From positions 2,167,567 through 2,231,566 of the forward strand of contig JAALGZ010000004.1 of the NCBI GenBank assembly GCA_015227615.1: a stretch of DNA of 64,000 nucleotides. Reading direction: 5' to 3'. Origin of the DNA: Labyrinthula sp. Ha (lineage: Eukaryota > Sar > Bigyra > Labyrinthulida > Labyrinthulaceae). The position numbers were made by a program, and so were the translations under genes. Each line of letters begins with the position of its first letter. Position 1 is the first letter of the stretch. This document shows positions 51,401 to 62,837 of the stretch, piece by piece. The notes beneath the pieces are model-generated. The model saw only the letters and a list, made by a program, of their open reading frames with translations, did not search any database and had not been told where the DNA came from.

Positions 51401-53225
51401 GTTAATCTTTGTTAAAAAACCCCGATTTTAGCCCCTCAGTCACATTTTCTCAAAGCATGAGCCCAAACAAAAACTAAACCCTGGGTTGAAGTCATAGATT
51501 CACCCCTTGAACATTCAACGTCACTTGAAGATTAACTACGTTTTAAATTTTAAGTTTCTCTGTCATCCAGAAAAGTAAAGTATTTTTTTTACCTACCTTC
51601 TCCTTTCATAGGATATGATTTGAAGAAAGCTAATTACTTTTTACCTATCTTCGGCGGAGTCTTGCTTCATCCCTTCTTTATAATCTTGTGTGACGCTAGC
51701 TAACTGGCTTTTTACTGTGCTTCTTCTTCAATTAACGATATGGCAATATGGGTTATCATACGATGTAGATCTTCCTTTCATATAATGGGTAATTAAGATG
51801 CGATCCTACGATCCCACTGGAAAATTTTAACTTCTTATCAAACTATGAACAGTCTCAAGATATCTAATGGTTACCAAAATTTCTCCTGTATATCTAGTTA
51901 TATGTAACAGAGCAACGTTATACATTGTATAACCACCTTCATTGTTAGGTTAACATGTACTTAAATACCGGACTAAAGGTTAGTTGATAGATATTGCATT
52001 ACTGGCCCCCATTTGAGAAACTTCTCTATGTGCAAAAGTATTCTCAAAATTAGTTCCAAGGAATAGTAACAATCTAAATTAGGAAAACAGACCAAGAACA
52101 ATTAGAATCAGTAGTCTATCGATAGAAAACTGAATCCGTAAAATATTTATCGAGATGCCACTGCCTGTATAAAATGAATACTAAGCTAAAATATTCTAGC
52201 ATTTTATCCACTAAATATTAGGGGAAAATTAAAAGGAAGTGATAAATTCAATGCCAAGAAAATTGATAAATCAAGTATAAAATTAAGCTCAAACTAACCT
52301 AATAACACATAATTTCTGTTACCCTAATAAAGCTCCGGGCAACTCTAAAAAATATATACAAAGAAGCATAAGCTCAAAACTTGCGTCTTTTACGAAAATA
52401 ATGGAAAGGATAAAACTCTCAATATATATGATTTGCTCTAAGCATTGGGATTTTTGCCCGTGATAGTCTAGTATATACCATAGACTGCCCTTAAGTAAGT
52501 TTGTAATATAGAAATTTTGGTATAGGTTGAATAAAATTATGAGTTTTGAAATACAAATTTGTACACACCTTGAGAGACCAATATAAGCGACAGGAGAACT
52601 GATCATCCACTAAAATATTGCTAGCACTATGTCTGCTAGAGAATAATTCATTATCGATAAGACAAATTTTCATCATTTCATGAACACAACTCTTTCAATA
52701 AGTTAGCGCCAAAAGAATTCATGACACATCAATAAGATCCTCAAAAAAATAAATCTATGTAAATTTGGGACTCTACACAGTAACATTTGGATAACAGGTA
52801 CGAAAAAAAGATGCTATTAATTAGTAAATCAACTTTGTCTCGATACTTTCGAAATCAGTTATTTTTTGTATTTTTATTGTGAGGCTACAGGTATTCTCAA
52901 ACAGCAAGGTAGACTTCTATTTGTTTTTGCTATCCACATCTGGAAAACAATTTGAGTTGATTTATGTGTCTTCCTTAATCCGCTAAGGTTCAGTCTTGTA
53001 CTGGATAATTCGTTTCGGATTGTGGCTGTCCTTTGCATGACAAGGCCTTCACCAAATCGGGTCCCTGTAATAACGTTCTATGGTTCCGTGCAGGACTGTT
53101 TATATAATAACGAAAGATAGAAATAACGTTTATTTACTCCGGAGCAAAATACTCCTAAATCTCATTGCTCGAATTTTTTATTTTGGATTTTTTTTTCGGA
53201 AAAAATCAAAGCAATAAAACTCAAA
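48431..53225. other. AT-rich gene-poor DNA
   Basis: I see nothing I can support here. The open frames (for example 50,558-50,878 and 52,319-52,606) have low-complexity composition without recognisable motifs. A short alternating TA tract lies near 50,620. Confidence 0.4.
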
Positions 53226-53360
53226 ATGGACAATACAAATGGCGACAGTTGTATCACAAGAGACTCCAGAAGACCCAGCTGTCAAGAAGAGTCAATTAAA
53301 CATTATACAAAAAAAAACAAAAGGAAGCTTGAGGAATGTATATGTTTTGGTTTTGAATAA
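53226..53360 (+). CDS. Small hypothetical ORF (44 codons), doubtful
   Basis: ATG frame beginning MDNTNGDSCITRDSRR, polar and basic, with more balanced codon content than its surroundings. No motif is recognised. It may be the decayed start of a transposon or host gene; peptide-like sequence continues past its stop for about 40 codons. Confidence 0.2.
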   Translation: MDNTNGDSCITRDSRRPSCQEESIKHYTKKNKRKLEECICFGFE

Positions 53361-53599
53361 AAGAATCACAAGATAGTTAAGGAACCAGCAAGAAAAACCA
53401 CAAAATCAAACTCCAAATTTTATGAGAAATATCTTATACAAGATAACGCAAAAAAAGAGGTTAAATTCTTTTTTTTGAATAAATACTTCTAGTCAGGAGG
53501 TTATTACTTTATGTGTTTCAAGAGATTTTAGAAGATATTATTTTCTTGGATGTTGATCAGCTATATGGGATAGGTATTAAATAAAGTTTCTATTTATTT

Positions 53600-54340
53600 A
53601 GTGGGGGCGGGGTTGTGTTTAATATTTATTCTAAAAATATTTCAGAAACAATAAATAACTTCAAGGACTATATATTTTTCAAGAAAAAACAGAATAAGAG
53701 TTTCAAGGATCAAAAACTTTAATTACCAAAAAAATTGCTTTCAAGAAAAACAAGCATTAGGGTTCAAGTTATATTTATTAAGTAAAAAAAATGGGATTAA
53801 ATAACGAGTATTTTAAATTTTGAACATAAAATAAGGGCTTTAAAAGATCAGGTAGATGGGATAGGATTGGAAAATATAGTTGAACACTCATTTTTTCTGC
53901 ATAGCTTGCTGGCAGGGTTCAACTTATATTTCAATACCAAGAGTGAATGTTGAAGGTTCATGATCTATATTCCAATGAAAATTCAAGTATTCATTTTTCT
54001 TAGACACAAGGTTCACGATTTTATATTTGGAAAAAACTTCAAGATTTTAGTTTCATAAAAAAGGAAGGAATTTAGGTTCAAGGATTTATATTTCAAAGAA
54101 AACAAGTTCAAGTATTTTTTTCAAAAACAAAAGGTTCGCGATTAATTTTCTAAAAAAAGTTCAAGAATTTATATTTCAAAGAAGAAGGAACATTTGGTTT
54201 CAAGAATTTATATTTCAAAGAAGAAGGAACATTTGGTTTCAAGAATTTATATTTCAAGATAAAGGGGGATTTCGGATTCAAGGATTATATAAACAAGAAT
54301 AGAAAAGCTTAAAATTCGAGTTTCAAGAGTTACAGCTTCA
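53600..54340. repeat. Low-complexity TTCAA-rich tract with a 39-bp tandem repeat
   Basis: The stretch repeats variants of TTCAAG(A/G)ATTTATATTTCAA many times. Its cleanest part is a 39-bp direct repeat, with two full units at 54,162-54,200 and 54,201-54,239 and a partial third to about 54,258. The unit is a multiple of three and open in at least one frame, but nothing shows that it is translated. Confidence 0.75.
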
Positions 54341-54544
54341 TATATCAGTGTTGTTGGCAGTTTGTGAAAAATCCAGAATCAGAACGAGGTTTCCTCCATT
54401 CCCATTCCCTCTTTTGACCATATTCCTCGGTGACTCAAACATAGTCCCACTTTCTTCAGAAACTTCATCCAAATCCCCAAAGTCTCAATCTGAGTTCTCC
54501 CTCAGCGCAGCGATCATCTTCAATACTGGTACATAGCTTTTTTT

Positions 54545-56310
54545 TCATCCGTCGTTGCCCCTTTTCACCTCTTCATAGAGCGCTTTGTATGCAGTGAGTA
54601 ACTTGGAATATTTAGCTTCCGGCTTTCTTGGGATATAAGCTGCATTCACAGGTGGTACATCCAGCTTGAATTCAATACACCCACGTGGACCATCGACTTC
54701 TCGCCCCATCTCCCTTAATGCTTGCTTGAACAGAGGATGCTCCTGATACCTCCACCTCTCTGGAAGATGATCTATGCACATGTATTGGATCCTTTTACGA
54801 TCATTATACCGTGTATAGTGACGACATGGAAAACGAAGGTTTTTCCAGGTTTCAAAAATACACGATTGAACTTTTTCCAATTCTCTTTCAACAACCTCCA
54901 GCACATGCTCCATCCTTGTTCTCATGTTTGAATAATCGAAAATTAAATTTTTTGAGCTCAACTCTTCAACAAACCAGCACGCTCCCAACAGCTTCAACTC
55001 TTTTGTGAACATTTCATCAGATTCCTTTGAGAAATCTTCATCCCCCCTTATCCAACTCTTGATCTTTTTCAAAGTTTTCTCCTTGTACTTATCCACATTA
55101 TTCTCATGGTAAGTCACAATCTCATCAAGGGTCCAGGTTTTAAGAGAGCCTCTTAAAGTCTCATTCCCTTTGATTGCCAATTGAAATGATTCAACCCTCT
55201 GAGTGGCGCTGTGAGAGAATATTGGAGGTTTTCTCGTCATCTCACAACACACTTTGTTTTTGTTTCTCTTAATTTTTTTAGGGCAAGCTGCTGTTGTTTA
55301 TCAACATACTCAGTCAACATATTTTCAAAAAGCTGATCAAGATCTTTTCTTCTGAAAAGATTACAGTGAGAGCATCGCCAAAGCTGCTGGTAAACTATAT
55401 TTTTTGGTTCCTTTTAGGTCAGATGCAGCTGAGTTCAAAGTCACAAAGAAGTGCTTCCTGAAAATGGCATGAAATGCTCCAAGTTCCCCCACATTTGCTT
55501 CCAAGGCTTTGTTTCCGTCAGTCATTAATACTTCGCATCCTGAAGACCCAAAGTTTTTAAGCCTCTATCGGCATCTTTACTGGACTCGCTCTCCATTATT
55601 GTGGATCCGAAATCTAGGGTCTTAAGGAAGCAATAGATCCCGCAAGAGAACATTGCCACCAACCCATATCTACTCCCTTTATGGATACTATCCACTTGGA
55701 TACTATCCCCGTATGCTTTTTTTAATTCATTGCATAAGTCTTCTTCAAAGCTGACTTCATTTAGAATAGCTTTGCCTTCCTTGGAATAATCACAAGTCAG
55801 AACAACTGTTCATCCACAATCTATACATCTTTTACCACACGCATTTGACTTTTTAATATTATTGTTTTCACTAGCGTCAACAACTTCTTTAGCTTTTTTC
55901 ACTATTAGTTTTACTAGTGTTTTGTCAAACAATGTGTCTGGAAAACTGCAATGTGGGGCAACTTTTGTCGCTACAATTCCAGTCTCGTACACTCCAAAGT
56001 GTTTAATCATTTTGAATTCTTTTGTTACAAGCTCTTTTGGATATTTTTATGGTCTTTCCTAGCGCATTCACCTCAGGATTGCAGTGTTTTTCGTTATTTA
56101 CGACGAAAATGTACTTAAAAACGTCAGGATTAAGCTTAATTTTAACTTTAAACAGGCAAGTTTTGTCTGAAATACACTTAATTTTACATCTCTTAAGTCT
56201 TTTGCAGTTCCAAACCCACTTAGCATAGCCGATTGCCTCTTCAAAGTAGAGAGAAGCACGAATTCTCCACTTAGAAGGACCAGCGCGAAGTCTACTAATC
56301 ACCTCCATCC
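54545..56310 (-). mobile_element. Mutator-like (MULE) DNA transposase remnant
   Basis: Minus-strand coding remnant. Its N-terminal part (56,308-56,003) looks like a FLYWCH/WRKY-type DNA-binding region (KWRIRASLYFEEAIGYAKWV, CK....CK, ending VNNEKHCNPEV), followed by a linker (to 55,810). The core then shows IQVDSIHKGSRYGLVAMF (first catalytic Asp region), VLMTDGNKALEAN (second Asp) and FHAIFRKHF. A C.HC segment and a helical, charged C-terminus follow (55,252-54,545, 235 codons open). The core is interrupted by at least two frame changes (near 55,540 and 55,360) and by stops near 55,810 and 55,250, so it is non-autonomous and decayed. Terminal inverted repeats were not found. Confidence 0.7.
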
Positions 56311-57147
56311 TTTCTTCTGAGGTAGAATAGGTTGCTGCACTTTATTTTTCCAGTGTTTCTACTGTTTCTTCTTTATCCGGACTTGGACCCTTTGGTTAAA
56401 GGTTCGTCCCTTTTGCTTCGTGTTTTTGCATAGTTTTTGTTCGTAATTTTGTTTTGAAATTCACCCAAAATATTTGTGTCTGTCATCTCGAATTTTTCTC
56501 AAAGTATGGGAATTTATAAATCAGTGCCTCGATTATTCAGAGTATGGAAAAATCGAGATTCTGTTCATTGCAGATTTCGTCTATGGGAAATCGCGATTCT
56601 GCGTCTCTATTATTCAGACGAAGTATGATGAAAAAAAATTTGAAGATTTTACTTGAACAATAGCAATATGAGGAGTAGGTGTGTTTAACAAGAGAATCTT
56701 AACAAGAGCTTCTCACGAAGACGTCTCTCGTTATCTCGCAAAGCAAATATTTAAGTAAAATCCTTCACGAGAAGCTATTGTTATCTCGATAAACACGCCT
56801 AGCAAAGAGTATCTGACTCCGGAGAAAAAAAACCGAGCCCAAGGAAGTAAGTAAATAAGTAAGAAACGCCCTTGGGACGAGAACTCTCGTCTGTCTCGAT
56901 AGTCAAAAACTATTGAAAGAAATATCCTACTAGTACTCTATTGCTATTCACCTCGCCACGTCACTATTAATAATGCCCAAAACAAGCTATAAGTGAAACG
57001 ACTCTATGCTGAAATCTATCATCATCTAGTTAGCCGTTCAGAATTAAGAAGCATCTTGTTGATTATAGAAGAAAAAAATATTTCAACAACTGCGCTTACT
57101 AATTTTAATTTTATTGATTGCAACTAAAAGAAAAAGGTTGAAGAAAA
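56311..57147. other. Upstream region of the 57-kb membrane-protein gene
   Basis: Non-coding. It contains locally repeated words such as ATTATTCAGA(C/G)...AGTATG (near 56,530 and 56,610) and CTCACGAAGAC/CTTCACGAGAAGC. No clear core promoter can be chosen. Confidence 0.3.
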
Positions 57148-59247
57148 ATGGGAAATAAAATCACGGAACCTGAACATAATATGGACGCGCCAAAGAAAAA
57201 TCTTGTTGGACGTGGGTCATATAAAATCGAAGAAGTGGAGCAAGTGAAGCCTGAGGAATTTGACAAGGAAGAACATTTTGTAGCGGCTGATGATACTGGA
57301 GCGGAAGCTTATCGTAATAGACATAATCTTATATTTGAAATAAATCTCAATGAACGTCCTGGAATTTGTGCTTTGATAAATTCAATTTTGGCTAAGAGAA
57401 GCAGCGAGAGTGTTGTCTATCCTCAAGGTTCGTTTATAGAGTACAGAACAAGAAATATGGTGTGGAAACTTGGAATTGTGTGTAAGTACATCTAAATTAT
57501 TTTTTTTTATTGGGTAGGGTTGTTCGAATCCCACCTAAGGACTAGGATTTTGAAAGAACAGAGTATGTTCCAGATGAAAAGTGTCAGATCTATTATGAAG
57601 TTGGTGAAGAAGGAATGGCTTCTGAGGATCATATTCGGGCACCTAAAGATGGTCTTCAAGCTGTTTTCGGAAAAAGACCTTGGCTTTGGCAACAAATTAC
57701 GCTTCTTCAACTTGAGAAAAGAATTAGGTTTGAAGAAAAACACGAACATGACTACAAGGAGATTAACTATCTTGCATTTGCTGAGCTGAGATTTCAGTAT
57801 TGGCTTAAAAGTTTTGATAATAACGATTTTAAAATTTGGTATGATGAGCAACCAGCTACCGCCAGATATCTCTTGAAACATCATATTATGACACCGTTCA
57901 GATTATTGCAAGATGTTGCAAACAATGAGAAAGAATGGGATTTTGACGATGACAATATTTCAGTATATACTTATTTGAGTGTCCTTGGTTCTGGATTTTT
58001 TATAGCATTTCTAACTTTATGTATTCAGCTTCTTGCGCCTTTGCTGTTGGTTTATAACGTGAAAATAGCTTCTGATGGCAGTCCAAACTTTAGATTCGAA
58101 ATTGACGCGACTGCTGGAGAGACTCTAAATGGAGTTTTTCTTCCTTCAACTATTGCAGAACTATTTTGTATAACAGATGGTGAACATCCATTTCTTGGAA
58201 GGGCAGAGGGTAAAATACTAATTGCAGCTTTAGTGTTAATTTATCTAGGTACACTTGTTCCAGATACAATTCTTGGATATATTAGAAATACAGGAAATTC
58301 TTATTCAACATACTCTAAGATGAACTCTATTAGGAATATTTTATGGGACAATAACGATGACACTATGTTACAACAAATTGGTTTTAAACTTGACAGGGTT
58401 ATGAATGCTGGTTATTCCGCCTTGCTTTACACTTGTATGCTTTATATTTTATTAAATACATACATCACGTTGGATCTTATTCTAAATGCTTTGGCTATAG
58501 AGTTTATTAAAACTATTGATAAAAGAATAGCAAACTCTGGTTGGTTCGATGGAAGAAATAGATGGATTAGAGCTGGTGTAGTAGGAAATGTTTTGCGAGC
58601 TAACATTGAAACGCACTGCCTTTCAGATGGTTCATGTATATGTAAGGCTTATGACATAGATAAAGATACATACAAAGATGTTATGGGGGATTTAAAGGGA
58701 TTAAAAAAATTGTCATTGGCTAAAGAAGATGACGAGAATCCAAGATATATGACAAAAAAAAGAACGCATATTTTCTATTATTCTTCAACAGGCTATTAGA
58801 AAGAAAAACAAAGCTGCACTACAAATATATAGAAAGAAGGAAGAATATTTTTCATACACTACGAAAATTTTGCATGTTTTAGGAATACGTCAAAAAGGGA
58901 TATTTTTTGATCTAAGGCCATATAGAACTTGGTCTAGATGGATGAAGCTATTATATCTTCCGAGTGTTCCTACTCAAAAGGAGTTGGATTCAAAGAGAGA
59001 AAGTACAGCAGTTGGTATGGTGCCAATGGGAGGTTCAGTACGTAAAGCTGTTGCTTCACAAACCTGGAAAGTTCTTACTGGAAAAGATCTTATTAAGAGT
59101 CTAAGCAATGCAACCAGATATGGAAACATACAACAGATACCTATTAAAGTTGTATTAGGAATATTTGAATGGTTCTTCAATGTACTGGTTTTCCTCTTTC
59201 CAGCTACGACTGTGGTAGCACTCTTCTTCTTGCCGTACTGTTATTAA
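57148..59247 (+). CDS. Polytopic membrane protein of unknown function, interrupted frame
   Basis: The sequence resembles a family of uncharacterised algal/stramenopile membrane proteins (recalled, not searched). Three open blocks: 57,148-57,481 (cytosolic N-terminus), about 57,574-58,790, and about 58,753-59,247. The first junction is well explained by an intron at 57,482-57,573 (GTAAGT...TTCCAG). The second changes frame by +1 within 58,753-58,799, where an A8 run (58,754-58,761) lies. An intron such as 58,680-58,791 (GTTATG...CAACAG) is the alternative. Visible features are FGKRPWLWQQ and EEKHEHDYKEI before the membrane part, then TM segments in YLSVLGSGFFIAFLTLCIQL, ILIAALVLIYLGTLVPDTIL, ALLYTCMLYILLNTYITLDL and near the end VVLGIFEWFFNVLVFLF. 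LNALAIEFIKTID between membrane segments is distinctive. It could be functional or a recent pseudogene. A convergent copy lies at the right edge of the window. Confidence 0.65.
57482..57573 (+). other. Candidate intron in the 57-kb gene
   Basis: Donor GTAAGT at 57,482 and acceptor TTCCAG ending at 57,573. Phase 1 joining gives Tyr and continues in the long downstream frame. Other acceptors nearby fail because they create a stop or the wrong frame. Confidence 0.55.
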
Positions 59248-60694
59248 AAGGTAAGTTTATTTAAGAGTATAGTCTGTTGTAGATGTTTAATATCTCATCA
59301 GTTTAAGTACACTCCTGGTATAGTTTTACAACTTTTTTATTATATAATCTGGAATTTTCGAGTTCGTGATCTATAACAAGGGAACACATACTAAGTCCAA
59401 AATTTTATTTTTAGTCTATCGCTTAAAAAAACAAGCGGGAATTTCTTTTTTAATGCTTAAAACATTTCACAATATATCTTTAGTAACATGGCTAAAAGTT
59501 TGGTTTAATTAATCACTAGAGATTTTTTTATTTCAAAAACTGGCAAAATTGTTTATTGAGTTTACTCTTAAGTAAAAGTACAAGCTACCATCAAATTATT
59601 TGTGTTATACTTGTATCACTGCTTTAAGAATACTGTTCGGATAGCATTGTTGATTGAAAGAGAAAATATGTAGAAACCAAGTTTTACTGGTAATATATGA
59701 TTCTTTTTTCTTTACTGTGCTTTCATTTGTTCCTTATTCTGTATTCAAGGTCTTGTTTGCTTCATATTTAACTCACTACCCTAGTCACTATTCCTAATTT
59801 CCTATTCGTATGCTTTGTCTGGTACGTTAAAATCCATTTATCTATTCGAAACTTTCTAACTATATTTATATTCAGTAAATTTGTTAGGACTGTTTTACGC
59901 TTCGCCAATATTTGTTACCATCCTTGCACAAGAAAAACTACTGTACTTCAACAAACATTGTGTTGTAGTAAGTCTTTGGTTTTCTAGAGCAACTCTTAGT
60001 TAGTTAGATTAGATTTTAATGGACTTCTGTGGCAGTGTCAATGAAATCCGCCTTTTTTATAAGCGTGTAATTTGCACCCGACATGACATTGTTGGAATTT
60101 TAATGAGAATGACCATTTATGGCATAGGTGAAACTAAGGGATTAATGGCATTTGTGGTTTCAGGAATTCAAATTTGGGCCATAGAGGCAAAAATCATACA
60201 TTACGAAAATTTGGAGGTAAAGGAGGGGAATAGTGGGCCATTTGACCCAAAATCAGAAAAAACAAGAAAGAAAAAAACGCTGAAAATTGAGAACAGTATT
60301 GAGGACGCCCAAACTTCGGGAAATGGCCCAGAAAACTCCCCAGAAAGAACAGAGCTAGAAGTATGGTAACCTCTTGAAGGTGTCACAAAAAACGAGATGT
60401 TTCTGCACGTTTCATCGGTTGTAAACGGTCGCTTTAAGTGGTTCAAGAGAACATCAATGTTTTTTGCAGCACTGAGTAAAGTTAAATTTGAAATGGACAC
60501 AAGAAAATTGAAACTATGTGTCATTCAGTGTTGTTCTTCTAAGAATTGTCAATTTTGAGTTAATCTTAACTTTGATTCTATTGAGTACTTCTAGTTCTCA
60601 ATTTAACTTCTTTTTCTTATTATACTACTTTTTCTACTTGGTCTTTTAAACGCTTTTTAATTTCTTCTATCAATTACTTAAGGCTTAACAAACT
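58085..60694. repeat. Left arm of the young palindrome
   Basis: Inverted partner of 61,391-64,000. Matching coordinates always sum to 122,085 over the 2.6 kb visible, so there are no net indels. The only internal difference I noticed is T at 60,422 against C on the matching strand (61,663), plus a few near the inner edge. The arm continues beyond the mirror of the window's end, so its true left limit is unknown. Confidence 0.95.
59875..60369 (+). CDS. Possible further exons of the 57-kb gene (partial)
   Basis: A frame from 60,019 to 60,369 (116 codons from ATG) begins with CGSVNEIRLFYKRV, has a hydrophobic GLMAFVVSGIQIWAI segment and ends in a charged tail (KSEKTRKKKTLKIENSIED...SGNGPENSPERTE). 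Just upstream is LLGLFYASPIFVTILAQEKL (from about 59,883), followed by GTAAGT at about 59,968 and an ATTAG acceptor before 60,013. A GTAAGT also follows the stop of the previous block at 59,251. These look like spliced 3' exons of the same membrane-protein gene or a small separate gene. The opposite-strand frame at 60,201-60,524 is probably a shadow. Confidence 0.4.
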
Positions 60695-61390
60695 CCTGGA
60701 AAAATGTATTCAGCAAAACACAGTTCGTGTTCCGTCCCCCTCATAACCGTATTTCACTGCACCACACCATCACTATATGCCCTACCGTTACATTCTGATA
60801 TAGCATTACCGCAAAATTCTTCTTATATTTCATGTTCTCACTTTATTGTAAATACAGTTTGTTGAGAATATGTAAAGAAATGTTAGTTCTGGTTTTTATT
60901 TATAGAGGGAGGAGTTGGTGTTCTGACCTCTAGTACATAAATTATTTAGTTAGATGTGAGTTGAATAGGTGAGATATATCTGAACCTTTGTTGGGAGCCA
61001 AGCGGAGCTCCTGTAGGTGAAAAGGGGCTTGTGAAAATATTTATTAAGTTTGGGGAAGCTGTACTTGTAATAAAGTTGGTGCATTTTGTACATCTCTTCT
61101 TTCTCTTTATACTTGCTTGGATCGAATTCGCTTAACAGTTAGTATTTCATATGACCGATAGTATGTTTATTTCATATATTACAAGAATATTCTAGGGACG
61201 TAAGTCCGTACGTGCAGTAGATGACGTGGCAACTAAGTTACTGGACGGGTAATTTGATATAAGAAGAATTGGTGGTAATGTCATATCGAAGTGTAACGGA
61301 AGAGAGGGTAGTGATGACGTGATGTAGTGAAATACAGTTATGAAAGCGATGGAATCTGAACTGTGTTTTTGCAGAATATAGCTTTTCATT
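60695..61390. other. Spacer of the young palindrome
   Basis: About 700 bp of unpaired sequence. Its right two-thirds is copy B of the dispersed repeat; the left 200 bp holds nothing I recognise. Confidence 0.8.
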
Positions 61391-61497
61391 AGTTTTTTAA
61401 GCCTTTAGTAATTGATAGAAGAAATTAAAAAGCGTTTAAAAGACCAAGTAGAAAAAGTAGTATAATAAGAAAAAGAAGTTAAATTGAGAACTAGAAG
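60895..61497. repeat. Dispersed repeat, copy B
   Basis: Partner of 48,000-48,430. Its last ~107 bases (61,391-61,497) lie in the right arm, so the left arm (60,588-60,694) carries an inverted copy of that end. The palindrome's inner boundary therefore falls inside this repeat. Confidence 0.65.
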
Positions 61498-61715
61498 TAC
61501 TCAATAGAATCAAAGTTAAGATTAACTCAAAATTGACAATTCTTAGAAGAACAACACTGAATGACACATAGTTTCAATTTTCTTGTGTCCATTTCAAATT
61601 TAACTTTACTCAGTGCTGCAAAAAACATTGATGTTCTCTTGAACCACTTAAAGCGACCGTTTGCAACCGATGAAACGTGCAGAAACATCTCGTTTTTTGT
61701 GACACCTTCAAGAGG

Positions 61716-62210
61716 TTACCATACTTCTAGCTCTGTTCTTTCTGGGGAGTTTTCTGGGCCATTTCCCGAAGTTTGGGCGTCCTCAATACTGTTCTCAATT
61801 TTCAGCGTTTTTTTCTTTCTTGTTTTTTCTGATTTTGGGTCAAATGGCCCACTATTCCCCTCCTTTACCTCCAAATTTTCGTAATGTATGATTTTTGCCT
61901 CTATGGCCCAAATTTGAATTCCTGAAACCACAAATGCCATTAATCCCTTAGTTTCACCTATGCCATAAATGGTCATTCTCATTAAAATTCCAACAATGTC
62001 ATGTCGGGTGCAAATTACACGCTTATAAAAAAGGCGGATTTCATTGACACTGCCACAGAAGTCCATTAAAATCTAATCTAACTAACTAAGAGTTGCTCTA
62101 GAAAACCAAAGACTTACTACAACACAATGTTTGTTGAAGTACAGTAGTTTTTCTTGTGCAAGGATGGTAACAAATATTGGCGAAGCGTAAAACAGTCCTA
62201 ACAAATTTAC
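61716..62210 (-). CDS. Mirror of the possible 3' exons
   Basis: Inverted copy of 59,875-60,369; the 116-codon frame (62,066-61,716) is identical to its mirror in amino-acid sequence. Interpretation and uncertainty are as for the left copy. Confidence 0.4.
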
Positions 62211-62837
62211 TGAATATAAATATAGTTAGAAAGTTTCGAATAGATAAATGGATTTTAACGTACCAGACAAAGCATACGAATAGGAAATTAGGAATAGTGA
62301 CTAGGGTAGTGAGTTAAATATGAAGCAAACAAGACCTTGAATACAGAATAAGGAACAAATGAAAGCACAGTAAAGAAAAAAGAATCATATATTACCAGTA
62401 AAACTTGGTTTCTACATATTTTCTCTTTCAATCAACAATGCTATCCGAACAGTATTCTTAAAGCAGTGATACAAGTATAACACAAATAATTTGATGGTAG
62501 CTTGTACTTTTACTTAAGAGTAAACTCAATAAACAATTTTGCCAGTTTTTGAAATAAAAAAATCTCTAGTGATTAATTAAACCAAACTTTTAGCCATGTT
62601 ACTAAAGATATATTGTGAAATGTTTTAAGCATTAAAAAAGAAATTCCCGCTTGTTTTTTTAAGCGATAGACTAAAAATAAAATTTTGGACTTAGTATGTG
62701 TTCCCTTGTTATAGATCACGAACTCGAAAATTCCAGATTATATAATAAAAAAGTTGTAAAACTATACCAGGAGTGTACTTAAACTGATGAGATATTAAAC
62801 ATCTACAACAGACTATACTCTTAAATAAACTTACCTT

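Noticed and set aside
57518-57545. GTTCGAATCCCACC resembling a tRNA T-arm
   Set aside because: The five bases either side of TTCGAAT do not pair, and no acceptor, D or anticodon stem fits upstream. It lies in the proposed intron.
60201-60524. 107-codon minus-strand frame (mirror 61,561-61,884)
   Set aside because: Antisense shadow of the plus-strand frame 60,019-60,369; the Ser/Phe-rich content reflects the charged Lys/Glu tail on the other strand.
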